Of a DNA stretch of 64,000 nucleotides, positions 49,891 to 61,800 are shown piece after piece. Source of the stretch: Callorhinus ursinus (lineage: Eukaryota > Chordata > Mammalia > Carnivora > Otariidae); the NCBI RefSeq assembly GCF_003265705.1, contig NW_020312785.1, positions 131,506,521 to 131,570,520 on the forward strand. The letters are read 5' to 3'. Numbering within the stretch: position 1 is the stretch's first letter; the number at the start of each line of letters is the position of its first letter. Both the position numbers and the translations under genes were made by a program. The notes under the pieces are model-generated. The model was given only the letters and a program-made list of their open reading frames with translations, searched no databases and had not been told where the DNA came from.

Positions 49891-51929
49891 GTAACGATGA
49901 GCCTTAGGTCAGTTCCCCTGGAAAATAGACCATAAGATGGAGAGATAAGCATGCATAAAGTTGATTGGTATATGCCCTGGGACCAGTACCTATGAGAGTG
50001 AAGGCACAAGACTGACTGTTATACAGTAGCAACAAAGCCCTCTCCTAATCCCATGGGGCCGCTGCAGCAGGGATGGCCTTTGAGAGCTGTCTTGATTCAA
50101 AGGACTAGGGCTGGGCCTTGGTACCCCCTGAATAAACTAGTCATTTGAGGTGAGCTGCCTCTATGGAAGGGATGTAACTCTGAGTGAGGCAGGGGAAACC
50201 TTGGGTAAAGCAACTCTCTTTGGCCAAGGGAAATTTGTGGAGGGGAACTCAAGTGTACCATCAGCAGCCAAAACTCACAGTGGCTGGGGAATCAGTACCT
50301 CAGTCCTGCTTGGAGGTCCACATGACACACAAGCATCCACTCAGCAAACAGCCCCTTTTCTTTGGGTTGACAAAGAGTTCTGTTATATGTGCTGCAAGTA
50401 AGGAACAGGTTTTCAATTTTCTTACCTTCCAGAAGATGTTGTACTGTAGTTTCAGAGTTTATAATTGATTTTGCAATTTGAGTTTAATTTTTTATAAAAT
50501 ATAAACGTTTTTCTTTTGACTTGAGATAATTAGATATTTCAAAATATCCTTTTTTTGAAAATTAAAATAATTGAATTGCATTTAGGAAAAAAAATCTATT
50601 TGCTCAGAAAGTAATGCAGAAATAACAGAACATTTCTTTTATGTGAAGATCTCCAGATTTTCACTTTTTTTTCCTCAAGTACACATAAAACTCTCTTATC
50701 AAGATAAATGATAAATGACATTATTTCAACTTTGGCAGTATTGCCAGTTACAAAATAAGGTGTTGCTTATTTCTGAAACTTTAGCCCATCATAAGTTGGA
50801 ATTTTATTCTGTTTCCTACAACTATTTTTAATACTTGACTCTAGGAATTGATATTCCTTCAATAAAATTATTTCAAAGTCAGATTAAAACACTCAATGAC
50901 ATTAAAAATATCTTTGCTGAAAATGATAGAGTGAAACTTATGAAAAGAGGAGAGTTTTTTTTTTAAGATAAGTAATTTAACAAATAAGTTAGACAACAGG
51001 TATAGGAATTAAATGTTTCTTTTTTTTTCTCCAAGGGAGAGAGCAAAATGGGGGAAAAACAGTAAGATGTATTGCTTGATCAAAAATTAGGATCTATAGA
51101 AGGACATAAGACCAAAGTAAATAAAAGGTATCCTGAAACTGTAGAATAAAAAGAAATATGGAATGTAGATATAAGCATTGAAACTATTTCTTGGGATATG
51201 GTAGATTTAGAAGTAAAGGTGAAAATACAATAAAAGGTTATTATACCAATCAGTGAACTGCTAACCAAGAACATCTGGAAGTTTAGGATCTAATTAGTGA
51301 TGGTTAGCATAATATGAAAAAGCTCTTATATATGGACATGTGTCAAATGAGAGGGGAAATGGGTAATTACATAGAGGCAGAAAAATGTAATGTTAATTGA
51401 AAATCAGTTAATTTCAAATGTGAAAGTCACCCAACTCAAGAAACTCAGTTTGGTTAAACAAACATTTATTGACTGTCTATTACTATGTTTTGGTCATTCT
51501 GCTAGGCAGACTGATACAAGACGCAGCAAAGCTAATCAGAGTCAACTAGACTCGATTCTAGTACTTTTGTTGCAACAAAAGATGAAAGGTAACCCTTTCT
51601 ATACTAATGAGACTTCAGTCTTCTAGTTTGAATATCCTATGAAACATAACCACATTTTGTACTGTAAACTTGTGAAACAGAAAGTATTAAATTACATGTG
51701 AATACATGAACACATTTAGGAATAAAACACAAGTTTTAAATTTGTTTTTGCTTACTAAACAATTACTAAAATATATAGATGATCATAACTATTAAATTGT
51801 ACATAAAATTCACCATTTCAATTAACTTGAATCTTTATGCTTTTTTTCGGTTATATCTTAATAAACATTCTTATAACACCTAGATGTTTTTCTCTAATTA
51901 TTGGTATATTTTCTTGGTATATTTTAAAC
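49891..51929. other. Intergenic sequence, nothing recognised
   Basis: Very AT-rich from 50,450. No gene or nameable repeat. Confidence 0.4.
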
Positions 51930-51943
51930 AAATATAATTTAGT

Positions 51944-52128
51944 GGGGATGCCTGGGGGCTCAGTGTCTGCCTTTGGCTTAGGTCATGATCCCAGGGTTGT
52001 GGGACCCAGTCCGCATTGGGCTCCCTGCTCAGCGGGGAGCCTGCTTCTCCCTCTCTCCACTCCCCCCGCCCCTTGCTTGTACTCTCTCTTGCTATCTCTC
52101 TCTCAAATAAATAAATAAAATCTTTAAA
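51944..52128 (+). mobile_element. Can-SINE with a small deletion in the tRNA-like head, plus strand
   Basis: 'ggggatgcctgggggctcag' joins directly to 'tgtctgcctttggctta', so about 12 bp of the head between the A- and B-box regions are missing compared with other copies here. Target duplications 'aaatataa(t/c)t.agt' at 51,930-51,943 and 52,129-52,142. Confidence 0.92.
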
Positions 52129-52280
52129 AAATATAACTAGTAGGTCAGGGGACAGGACATTTTAAAGCATTTAATAAATACCAACTTGCTTTCCAAAAGA
52201 TTCTGCTAATACCACATATAGCTACCAGGAAAATGTAAGAGTCTCTGATTGTCTTCTTGGCCGTGAAGCATTTTATGGGG

Positions 52281-52328
<48 letters not shown>
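52281..52328. repeat. (TG)n microsatellite
   Basis: About 22 uninterrupted TG units; overlapping Cys/Val frames are artefacts. Confidence 0.97.
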
Positions 52329-52330
<2 letters not shown>

Positions 52331-52385
52331 AATCTAATTAATTTGAGAGACAAAAATGGTATGTCATTTAAAATTGCGCTAATTA

Positions 52386-52578
52386 GGGGCGCCTGGGTGG
52401 CTCAGTTGGTTAAGCATCTGCCTTTGGCTCAGGTCATGATCCCAGGATCCTGGGCTCCCTGCTCATCAGGGAGTCTGCTTCTCCCTCTCCCTTTGCCCCT
52501 GCCCCCTGCTCATGCTCTCTCTCTCTCTCTCGCTCACTCTCTCTCTCAAATAGATAAATAAAATCTTTAAAAATAAAA
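52386..52578 (+). mobile_element. Can-SINE, plus strand
   Basis: Intact head 'ggggcgcctgggtggctcag', a deletion in the middle ('ccaggatcctgggctccctg') and an A-rich tail. Target duplications 'taaaattgc(g/a)(c/t)taatta' at 52,369-52,385 and 52,579-52,595. Confidence 0.94.
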
Positions 52579-52735
52579 TAAAATTGCATTAATTAAGACT
52601 ATCAATGAGTTGAAAATGTTTGCATGGTTTACAGGATACTAATACTTTTTTTCTTTTGGAACTGTTCCTACCATTTTTTATTTCTGAACAGGGACAAAAT
52701 ATTTTTTTATTTATTTGTATGACTTTAAATAGTAA

Positions 52736-52797
52736 AGACCTTCCCAATACTAATGTGGTATATATAGACCTTCCCATTACTATGTGGTATATATAGA
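52736..52797. repeat. Imperfect 29-31-bp tandem duplication
   Basis: 'gaccttcccaatactaatgt' plus 'ggtatatata' is followed directly by 'gaccttcccattactatgtg' plus 'gtatatata'. Confidence 0.9.
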
Positions 52798-53028
52798 AAT
52801 ATTTTTCTAAAATACAGATTATACTCTTATGTTTCATTATAAATAACAAAGATTTAGATTGTGTTGTATGTACTGTAACAAAAACATGGAGTTGAGTTGA
52901 AGGTATAAGACTTGTTGAACTTCATTTATTTCTGTAAAACAAGTGAAACAAGGCATGAAAACTTTTCTCTAAAGCTTAAAATAAATTATGGCACACAGGA
53001 AGAGGTTTTTAATCCTCACATATTTTTA

Positions 53029-53287
53029 TTTAAAAAAATTTTTTTAAAGTTAAACTTTATTTTTATTTATATTTTTTCTCTATTTTATTTATTTAATTTT
53101 TTAAATTTCCTTACAATATCTCAATAGTCACATTTTATTTTATTTTTTTAAATTTCATTCATAATTTCATTTTTTAATTATTATTTTTTATTTTTTTAAG
53201 TAGCCTCCATGCCCAGCATGGGGCTTGAACTCATGACCCTCAGATCAAGAATCACACACTCCACTGACTGAGCCAGCCAGTTTCCCC
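53029..53287 (-). mobile_element. Old Can-SINE with long T/A-rich tail, minus strand
   Basis: 'catgcccagcatggggcttg', 'aactcatgaccctcagatca' and 'ccactgactgagccagccag' are the reverse complement of an older Can-SINE head. Perfect duplications 'tcctcacatattttta' lie at 53,013-53,028 and 53,288-53,303. Confidence 0.9.
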
Positions 53288-53303
53288 TCCTCACATATTT
53301 TTA

Positions 53304-53834
53304 GATTGTATGTGTTGAGTCCCTGTTTTTTAAAAAATGGGGAAATTATTACCTAACTCATTTTTGCAGCTTCTTTTCCTCCATCAACTAAAATTTCTGT
53401 TATTTATCTTATTATTTGATATCATGAATGTTCATAGGACATTCTATTTTGTAACTATAATTTCCTATTGTCTAGTCTTAATTCTGTATTTAAGTGAATT
53501 CATTTTTATCAGAATTCTTTTTATCTTATCATAGTTTCTTCATCTTTGGTCATTTATTCTTGTTGAACTGAGTTTTTGCTTCAAGGAGCTTTTCAGAAAA
53601 AAAAAATCATGAAGGCTATATTGTTTGCATGTTGTGAACTGCTGCATGTTTGTGATAGTGTGACTTTCTTTTACAGTGAAAGACCGAGTTAGATCAATAA
53701 AAGATTTTTGTGTTACATTTTCTTTTCCTATGACCTTTCTAAATATGACTGCATAGTTTAAGGCCTTGACTAATGACTTGGATAAGTATTATACATGATT
53801 TTCCTTTTTGTTTCTTTTGGGGGGGGGCAAAAAC
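53304..53834. other. Intergenic AT-rich sequence
   Basis: Nothing recognised; a G-run lies at about 53,820-53,827. Confidence 0.4.
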
Positions 53835-53980
53835 GAAATGTGGTTTATACATAGAATATTATTCAGCAATAAAAAATGAATGAATTACTCATACATGTTA
53901 TAATATGGATGAAGCTTTAAAATATTATACTAAATGAAGGAAACCCATCTCAAAATACCACATATTACATGATTACATAA
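53835..53980 (+). mobile_element. L1 3'-region fragment, plus strand
   Basis: 'tggtttatacatagaatatt' plus 'attcagcaataaaaaatga' and 'tataatatggatgaagcttt' are the common L1 text before the 3'UTR. Confidence 0.7.
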
Positions 53981-54082
53981 AAAAAGAATGGAATGGAATG
54001 GGATATTGCTTACAAAGGAGGGAGATGTGGAGATACGGAGCAGAAACTGGATTTTGTTTTACTTTTTTAAATTGGGAGATAT

Positions 54083-54192
54083 TCCCCCTCCCCCTCCTCC
54101 CCCTCCGCCCTCCTCCCCTCCCCCTCCTCCCCCTCCGCCCTCCTCCCCTCCCCCCTCCTCCCCCTCCTCCTCCTCCTCCTCCTTCTTCTGTA
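54083..54192. repeat. (CCT/CCCCTC)n low-complexity tract
   Basis: About 110 bp of C and T, with a roughly 36-bp higher-order repeat ('cctcccctccccctcctccc' with 'cgcc' interruptions). The minus strand is G-rich with many GGG/GGGG runs. Proline-rich frames over it are artefacts. Confidence 0.95.
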
Positions 54193-54304
54193 TATTCAGA
54201 TACTTTGGTCTTCCTGGATAGAAGTTATCTTTACAACAGATTTTTTATGCTTGTGCCTCAGTTGTACCCTTTCTAAATCTTCAGGTAGCAATCTCTCTCT
54301 CCCT

Positions 54305-54660
54305 CCCTCTCTCTTCAACTTTATTGAGGTATACTTGACAAATAAAGTTATATATATTTAAAGTGTACAATGTGTTGATTTGGTATAGGTATGCATTGTG
54401 AAATGATCACTACCTTAAATTAATCAACATCCATCACCTCACATAGTTACCTTTTGTGTATGTGTGGTGAGAACACTTAAGATTTACTCTCTCAGAAAAT
54501 CAAATATACAATATAATGTTATTAACTATAGTCACCATGCCGTACATTAGATCCTCAAAACTTTTTATCTTATAACTGACAGTTTGTACCCTTTCACATC
54601 TCCCCATTTTCCTCACTCCCCATCTGGCAACCACTATTCTATTCTCTGTTTCTGTTTGAT
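54305..54660 (-). mobile_element. L1 (L1MA/MB-type) 3'UTR, minus strand
   Basis: 'tttattgaggtatacttgac', 'gtgaaatgatcactacctta', 'actatagtcaccatgccgta' and 'ctggcaaccactattctatt' are the reverse complement of an old L1 3'UTR. Confidence 0.8.
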
Positions 54661-57600
54661 GTTTTTATTTATTTATTTATTTACTTATTTGAGATGGTTT
54701 GATTTTTTTAGGTGATTTGCTTTTTTTGCTCAAATTCCTACATGATTCTTTTAATCATCAGTTTTAACAATTTCACCAAGTATGTGTTGCTGTTGATTAT
54801 TCTGTTAATTTTATCTTATGACACAGTTACACAGTGAATGCTTTCATCAGATGATTAAATTTTACTTAATTTAAAGAATTATTTCTTTTTGTTACACATA
54901 TTTTCATTTCTGTTTGTCCTACTCTGTTTTGTTTTGTTTTTAAATCTTCTATCTTTTGTCTTTCTTTTAGCCGTTTGAAATCTCCTTGATGGTTTCCTTT
55001 TGTGTGATTTTTCTCAATCTTGCAACGTCTTCATTGTCTTCTCTGAGTTTTTTCCTTTCTTTCATGTTGCAGTTTCTAATGAGTGTTGCATCGATATAAT
55101 AAGTTGAATTTTCTCTTTCTTCATTCATCTTTTTCAATTTATTTAGCATTTGTGTATGATCTATTATTTCTTAGATAATGTTACCTTAAATTTTTTCAGA
55201 TTTTGGAGACTAATTTATCTTAATTGCCTGTTCCTTGGTGTGTGTGTGTGGGGGGTATTTCCATTTCTACTATATTAGCCAACTGCCTTGTCTTTTCTTA
55301 TTACTCTCTCTCCCTCTCCCTCTCCCTCTCTCTCTTCTTTCTTTCAATCATGTCTCTTTGGTGTGGGAATAAGTAGAAACATCAGTCTCTAAGTCTAAGC
55401 TACACATTATTTTCTGGTTATCACCAATTTTTGATGGGGGAGAGTCTAGTCATGCAAGCTTTTTGCTGACACATCCTGCAGACAGGGATGAGGGCAATTT
55501 TCCACTTTATCTGGGCTTTATTCCCCCTGTAAAAAATATATTATCTTTCCAGAGGTCATGCTTTCTCTTAGTGTTAGACATTTCATAGGTCAAAGTGGTT
55601 CTCAGTGAATCACTTAAGTCACAGACTTCACATAGTGATCTCACATTAGCCACCATCCTCCTCACTTAACCTATGGCCATTTTATTTAACTAGGAGGCCA
55701 GGACATTGCAAACGAGGATGTGATCATATCTCTTCTTCACCTCCTCCTCTCCCTTCTTTTTGTGGCTTAAATCTGGGTATAGTGATACCGCTACTCCTTT
55801 AGACTGCCCTGTACCTAATCCTTTCTATTCTTGAAATCAAAGTTTTGTTAGATGGACTTCAGGACTATGACAATTACTTTTGCAAAGATATTTGTCTTTT
55901 TCTGAGGTACAGGAAGGCTTATGTCAGCCTTTGGCATTGTGATTCAAGCTCTACTGTAATTGGGATGTAATCTATAAATATAGTTTGAGTTTATGATAGT
56001 TACTTTTTATCATTCAACACAGAAATTTCTTTTCTACATTTTTCTGTCCTTTTAATGTTTTTAGAGACATAGGATAAAAATATCATTGATCATAACTCCA
56101 TCAGCTTTAACTAAAAGTTTTCAACTCTTTTCTTAACTAACCAATATGGCTATATTATTTTTATAATTTAAAAATAATAAAAATGATTTTAAGATAAAAG
56201 TTTCTTACTATAATCACTATTTATGACTTGAGTTTTTATTCATGGGATGAATCATTGTTCCAGTTTATTGAAATTTAGACAAAACTTAATTTATGATTAC
56301 AGCTTGAAATGTGGAAAATAGAATTAAATTCCCAAGGTTTACTGACCTTTGTGAAAAGGTTCCAAAGCTCATTGGAAATGTTACAGAGAATTATTTTTGA
56401 TTAAAGACTGGAAAGGCATCCTATAAATGTTTGTATAAAAGGTTAGGAAGGGTAATTAAGATTTTTCTTTATTAAAAGAGAATAGAATAGCAGTGGAAAG
56501 TTACAAGAACAACCCAAATATTTTCACCCAGTAGATCATTGTTTGGGAAACTATTTTCTAATAAAAAGGTGGCTAGAAATATAATAAAGAACTGTCATAA
56601 AAACACTTCTCTTTCCCCACTTGGTTGTAGTGGTGTTAAATTATTTCTATCCCAATGTAAATTATGTCTTGCAAAACTTGAATGGATATATTCTTACTTG
56701 GAGCAGTTCTTAACTTAGTTGCTATTTTTATTTTATTGTTATTTTTTACAATCCCAATCTAGGCAGAGAATGCACAAAGAGCTTTTTTTTTATCTCAATA
56801 TTTAGGGTAAATTTGGAAGCCAAATTAGTTAAAAAGAATTATCTCCAAAAGGCAATTTATTCACACACATGCTCTGAAAACCACGACCTGTGAGGTCATG
56901 CCATTCTTCCATACTTGTGTCTATGAAGATGAGAGTTTTCCCAGGAGAGAACATGGGAGCTAGTAGAGTTAATCTTGGCAGGAAGAGCATGAAAGACACG
57001 TGTCTGGGGCTCACCGGATGGAAGAATATTTTCCCATCTCTCCTGAGAGAGCAGAAAGTATGAGTATCGAAAAAAATTTAGCACCTGTACTTTTATTTTG
57101 CCTGAGTGTTTACTGGTGTGAGATTGTAAATGTTTGGACAGGCTGTGTATACTCCATTGCTCTTGGGCTCTGTATTTTTAGGAAACAAGTAATTCAACTT
57201 TTCAGGAAGGAATATGTCAGAATATGAAAGACGAAGAAATGGATTGATTGCACTTCAACATATTTACTGTGAAATGAAACTACATCTGTTTCTAAACAGC
57301 CCCTTACACCGCAAAACAGTTGAAGGTCAGAAGAATGAGAATAGCAGCCGGATAGGTGGTAGACGCATCTAGAAATTGAACTTTCAGGGGGCTCTACACA
57401 AGGTCAAAGGATGGCTACATAAAATAATTTCATACTGTTTATATAAACTGCATTATGTGCTATTCTGAAATGGAACACATTTTCTATCAACTGAAAGTCA
57501 CTGAGTATCACATAAGTGACATCATACATGAATGACAGAATTGCATCCATGCAACAAAATATGGTCAACACAGTGAAATCAATATACATTCATTTTTGTA

Positions 57601-58071
57601 TTTAATTCTGAAGATACTTTAAAACCTGCAGGGCTTCTAAATTACACTGATTAATATTTTACTACATTGATAAGGGTAAATCAGGATTACCGTATTCCAG
57701 AATGCTGATTAAATGAAACATTTCGTGTGTAATCATACAGAATTACATGTTGACTCTAGTCTTAAAAAACAAAGCATTAATTTAATAGTCTTATTTTATA
57801 GATGTGGAAACTGAGACCCAGATGTGATACTTTCTCATTCTCCTACCAACCGGACTTCTCTTGTTACTCATTGTGTCATATTGTCTTTCCTGGCAATCCA
57901 TCAATGTGGAAATGAAATATATTGGCGATACTTGGGGATACGGGACGCTACGCCAAGTAAAAGATGAAGGATAACGAGACTTTACTGAATTAGTTAATGG
58001 ACATGAAGGCATTTTATGCACTGTATATACCCCTACAAATTATGAGTATAAAATTCCAAACTTCAAGTTCC
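54661..58071. other. Intergenic sequence upstream of the CpG island
   Basis: AT-rich. Contains an (ATTT)n tract at 54,665-54,690 and a CTCTCC run at 55,306-55,335. A 60-codon minus frame at 54,967-55,149 (Lys/Glu-rich, coiled-coil-like) could be an ancient LINE ORF1 scrap but is not supported further. No exon or CpG-rich promoter other than the one at 58,072 was found. Confidence 0.45.
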
Positions 58072-58740
58072 TGCAGAGAGCGAGGTGAGAAGCGCAGCGC
58101 GGCCGTCTATCCCTCCAGGACCCCGGCCTCGGGCCAGCGGGTGCACTGGGGGGCCCGGGGACAGGTCGCGGGGCTCTGCCCCGCAGAGACGCAGCGCCCT
58201 CGCCGCAGCCGTCCACCGGCCAGACTGTGAAGCAGCCACGAGGCTCTCCCCACCCCCACTCCCACCCCGACCTTGGCGCCCGACGGCTGCAGCCTCTGGG
58301 AGCCAGAGCTCGCCGGCTGCCCACTCCCCTAGCCCAACTCTGCGGGCCCTGCGCGCAGTCCCCGCCCAGCCAGCGCGCACGCGGCGCCTTTGGACGTTGG
58401 GTGTGGCGGAGCAAGAATGGCGGCCACTCGAATGCCGCGGACGGCCGTTGGGGCCTCCGCGGGCCTGAGAAGGCGGATCTGCGTGGACGCAAGCTCGACC
58501 ACCCTTGGGCCTTGGAGCCCCACAGGTCTGGGCCCTGGGATGACCTATCCGTCCCCATTGGACGAAACCTCACCGTCTACGGAGAACAGTGGACAGAGGC
58601 CCTAACGGGCCCGGAAGCTGAGCGAAGCCCCTGTCGAGGACGGGTGGAGCGGTTAACGGGCCACAGGCGCTTGGTCTCCGTTCTACCAGACGTTGACGCT
58701 GGAAGATCGGGAAATGGGAGAATTCCGTACCGCATTTGGC
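58072..58740 (+). promoter_or_regulatory. CpG island and likely promoter of the NORAD-like lncRNA
   Basis: GC content and CpG frequency rise abruptly at 58,072 and fall away after about 58,740; this is the only CpG island in the window that is not an L1 5'UTR. Visible elements are a GC box CCCCGCCC at 58,360-58,367, a YY1-like core ATGGCGGC at 58,417-58,424, a reverse CCAAT (CCATTGG) near 58,555 and GGCCAAT at 58,738-58,744. YY1 cores of this type usually sit just downstream of a TATA-less start site, so a start near 58,400 is my best estimate. A start nearer 58,830, using the downstream CCAAT and 'tatataa' at 58,796, cannot be excluded. Open frames of 105-191 codons here are GC-rich chance frames on both strands. 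Confidence 0.75.
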
Positions 58741-58849
58741 CAATAGGAAGACCACCCTTTGGGAAGATTTACTGGCCATTTTTAGAAGGCCTGTGTATAT
58801 AATATGAAAAAGCTGCTCTCAACTTTCCCCCCAAACTTTGAAAAGAAAA

Positions 58850-61800
58850 CTTTTGCCACATCTAGGCCTTCTAGATGTAAAGAGGTTGCCGACATAGGAT
58901 AAAGTAGAGTTAGAAAAATCACACATCTTGTAAATGCCTATTTGTTGTTGTTTTTTTTTAAAGGTTTATTTATTATTTATTTTTGAGAGAGTGAGAATGA
59001 GAGAGAGAGAAAGAGTACATGAGAGGGGGGAGGGTTAGAGGGAGAAGCAGGCCCCTCGCTGAGCAGGGAGCCCGATGTGGGACTCGATCCCGGGACTCCA
59101 GGATCGTGACCTGAGCCGAAGGCAGTTGCTTAACCAGCTGAGCCACCCAGGCGCCCAATGCCTATTTGTTTTTTAAAAAATCATAGAAAAGTCATGTCTT
59201 TTGGAAATGACTTTGGAAATGGAATTGTTAGACCACTTCTAGAAGCGACATCAGGAGTGACACATGTGCACGTCTGTTCAGTGGGTAAGAGGACATGAAG
59301 TAGACGACCTTGAGGAGGAAGAAAAGAAGGTTCTGTGTCAGACTGGTCATATTTAGAAGATATTTTCACATTTTAACCATCGTTTTGTGTGCGCATTTTA
59401 TTCCTCAACTACTGTATATATAGTTGACAATGCTAAGAACTTTTTTGAAATATCTAGTCTTTCTAGATGTTCTGAAGTGCCTGACACATGTTAAAATAGG
59501 TAGTAAAAAGACATTCTTGTAAATATTTTTTTAACATTAATATGAAATGCTGTTTAATTTGGGGGGAATGGCCAAACCACCTCTTTGAATAGTACACATT
59601 GTGTTTGTGCCCTGGTTCAAAGGAGGAGGGAGGAGAAGGAAGTGCAGAGAGCTCTGCCAGTGTGTTTATAGTGAGGGAAGATAAACCATTGTCCTTTATG
59701 TTCCTGCATTTGGTTTTACTTAGCTGTGTATGTGTATAGTGTATATACTGGACAAATGAGTCCTAATTTTCAACATCTAGTCTTTCTAGATGTTAAAGAG
59801 GTTGCCAGTGTATGACAAAACTAGAATTAGTAAACTAATACATTGTGTACATTTTGTGTTAAAATTCCTAGAAAGATTGTCTTCTGAAAATCTGAGCATT
59901 ATAGCCCACTGGGTTGGTGGAGGAAGAAGAGGAGAGAAGGGTTCATCTTAGGCTAGAATGTTCATATTTTGAAGACACTTTCAGATTATAACTGTTAACA
60001 TGTGTGCAGTTTATTCAAGACTGCTGTGTATGTAGTGGACAAATTAAGTCCTTATTTAAAACATCTAGTCTGTCTAGATGTTTAGAAGTGCCCAACGTAT
60101 GTTAAATGTAGAGGTAGTAAAATATCACTTTGTAAATATCTTTTTCCTAAAATTCGTAGGAAGTAACTGTCTTGGGGATGGAATTGTTAAACCACCTCTG
60201 AGCGGTATACTGTCGTGTATCTTTGTTCAGTGGTTTGGAAGGGAAAGAATTGCAAAAGGTAATAGGCTAGTGTGTTCCTCTTTGCACATTTTCAGACAAA
60301 ACCGTTTTTTTGTATGTTCTGTGCATTTTGTTCTGCTGTGTATATAATGGACAAATGAGTCCTACTAATTTTGCAACATCTAGTCTCTAGATGTTAAAGA
60401 GGTTGCCAGTGTATGACAAAGTAGTAAAATTAGCACATTCTGTACACATTGTGTTGAAATTCAAAGGAAAGCTTTTCTTCTGTAAATGACTTTTAGATAT
60501 GAATTTGTTCAACCACTTTTAAGCATTACACATGCCTATACTTGTCTACTGGATTGGTGGTGGAGAGAAGGAATTGAGGGAATAGTTTAGGCCAAAATGG
60601 TGGTCATATTTAGAAGATACCTCAGCTTATACCCATTGTTAGGTGTGTGCAATTTTATTTAGCAGTGCTGTTGTGTACATAGTGGACAAGTACTTATATG
60701 AAATATCTAGTCTTTCTAGATATTTAGGAATGCTTGATGTATTTTAAAGTAGAAGTAGAGTAACGCTTCTTCTAAATAGCTTTTAAAAACTGATGGGAAA
60801 TATTATCTTTGGAAATGGAATTGCTAAACCACCTCTCTGAACAATATACTTGTTCAGTGGTTTCAGGGAGGTGGGAGGGAAGAAATTGCAAAAGATGCTT
60901 TGCTAGTGTATGCTAGGAAATTTCAGCTTATCCATTGCCCTATATGTTATGTGCATTTAACTTGACTGTATATATTGTATATATACTGGACAAATATGTC
61001 CTAATTTTATAATATCTAGTCTCTAGATATTGAAGAGGTTGCCAATGTATGACAAAAGTAGAGTTAGTAAACTAACACATGTTGTACACTTTGTGTTAAA
61101 ATTCATCGAAAGGCTGTCTTCTGAAAAGGACCTTTAGAGATGACATTGTAGTCACATCTAAGTAACACGTGCCTGTCTGTACTCATCCATTGGGTTGGTG
61201 GTAGAGAGGAGTTGTGAGAAATGAAGGGTTCTAGACTAGAATGTTCCCAGAGAGAAGACACTTTCAGATATAACCCATTGTTACATGTGTGTAATTTATT
61301 CAACAGTACTGTGTATATAGTGGACAAACTTAAGTCCTTATTTGAAACATCTAGCCTTTCTAGATGTTTAGAAGTGCACAAAGTATGTTAAAAGTAGAGG
61401 TAGTAAAAGAACACATTTTGTAGATAATTCTTTTGTTAAAATTCATATGAAATACTGTCTTTTGAAAATGGAATGTTCAAAGTGATCAAACCACCTCTCA
61501 GAGCAGTACACATTATATGATATTTGTGCTGGTTCAGGGAGGAAGGAGAAGAAAGCGCAAAGGGCTTTATACCAGTATGTTTATAGTTAGGCAGGATTAA
61601 CCATTGTCCTGTACGTCTGCATGTTGTTTTACTTAGCTGTGTATATAATGTATATAAAGGACAAATGAGTCCTAATTTACGACATCTAGTCTTTCTAGAT
61701 GTTAAAAAGGTTGCCAGTGTATGACAAAAATAGAGTAGTAAACTAATACATTGTGTACACTTTGTGTTTAAATTCAGAGGAAAGACTATTCTGAAAACAA

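Noticed and set aside
53988..54276. Proline-rich open frames of 77-92 codons
   Set aside because: Direct translation of a CCT low-complexity tract.
58040..58802. Open frames of up to 191 codons in the CpG island (both strands)
   Set aside because: CpG islands lack stop codons by composition. Frames overlap on both strands, and none shows a recognisable domain.
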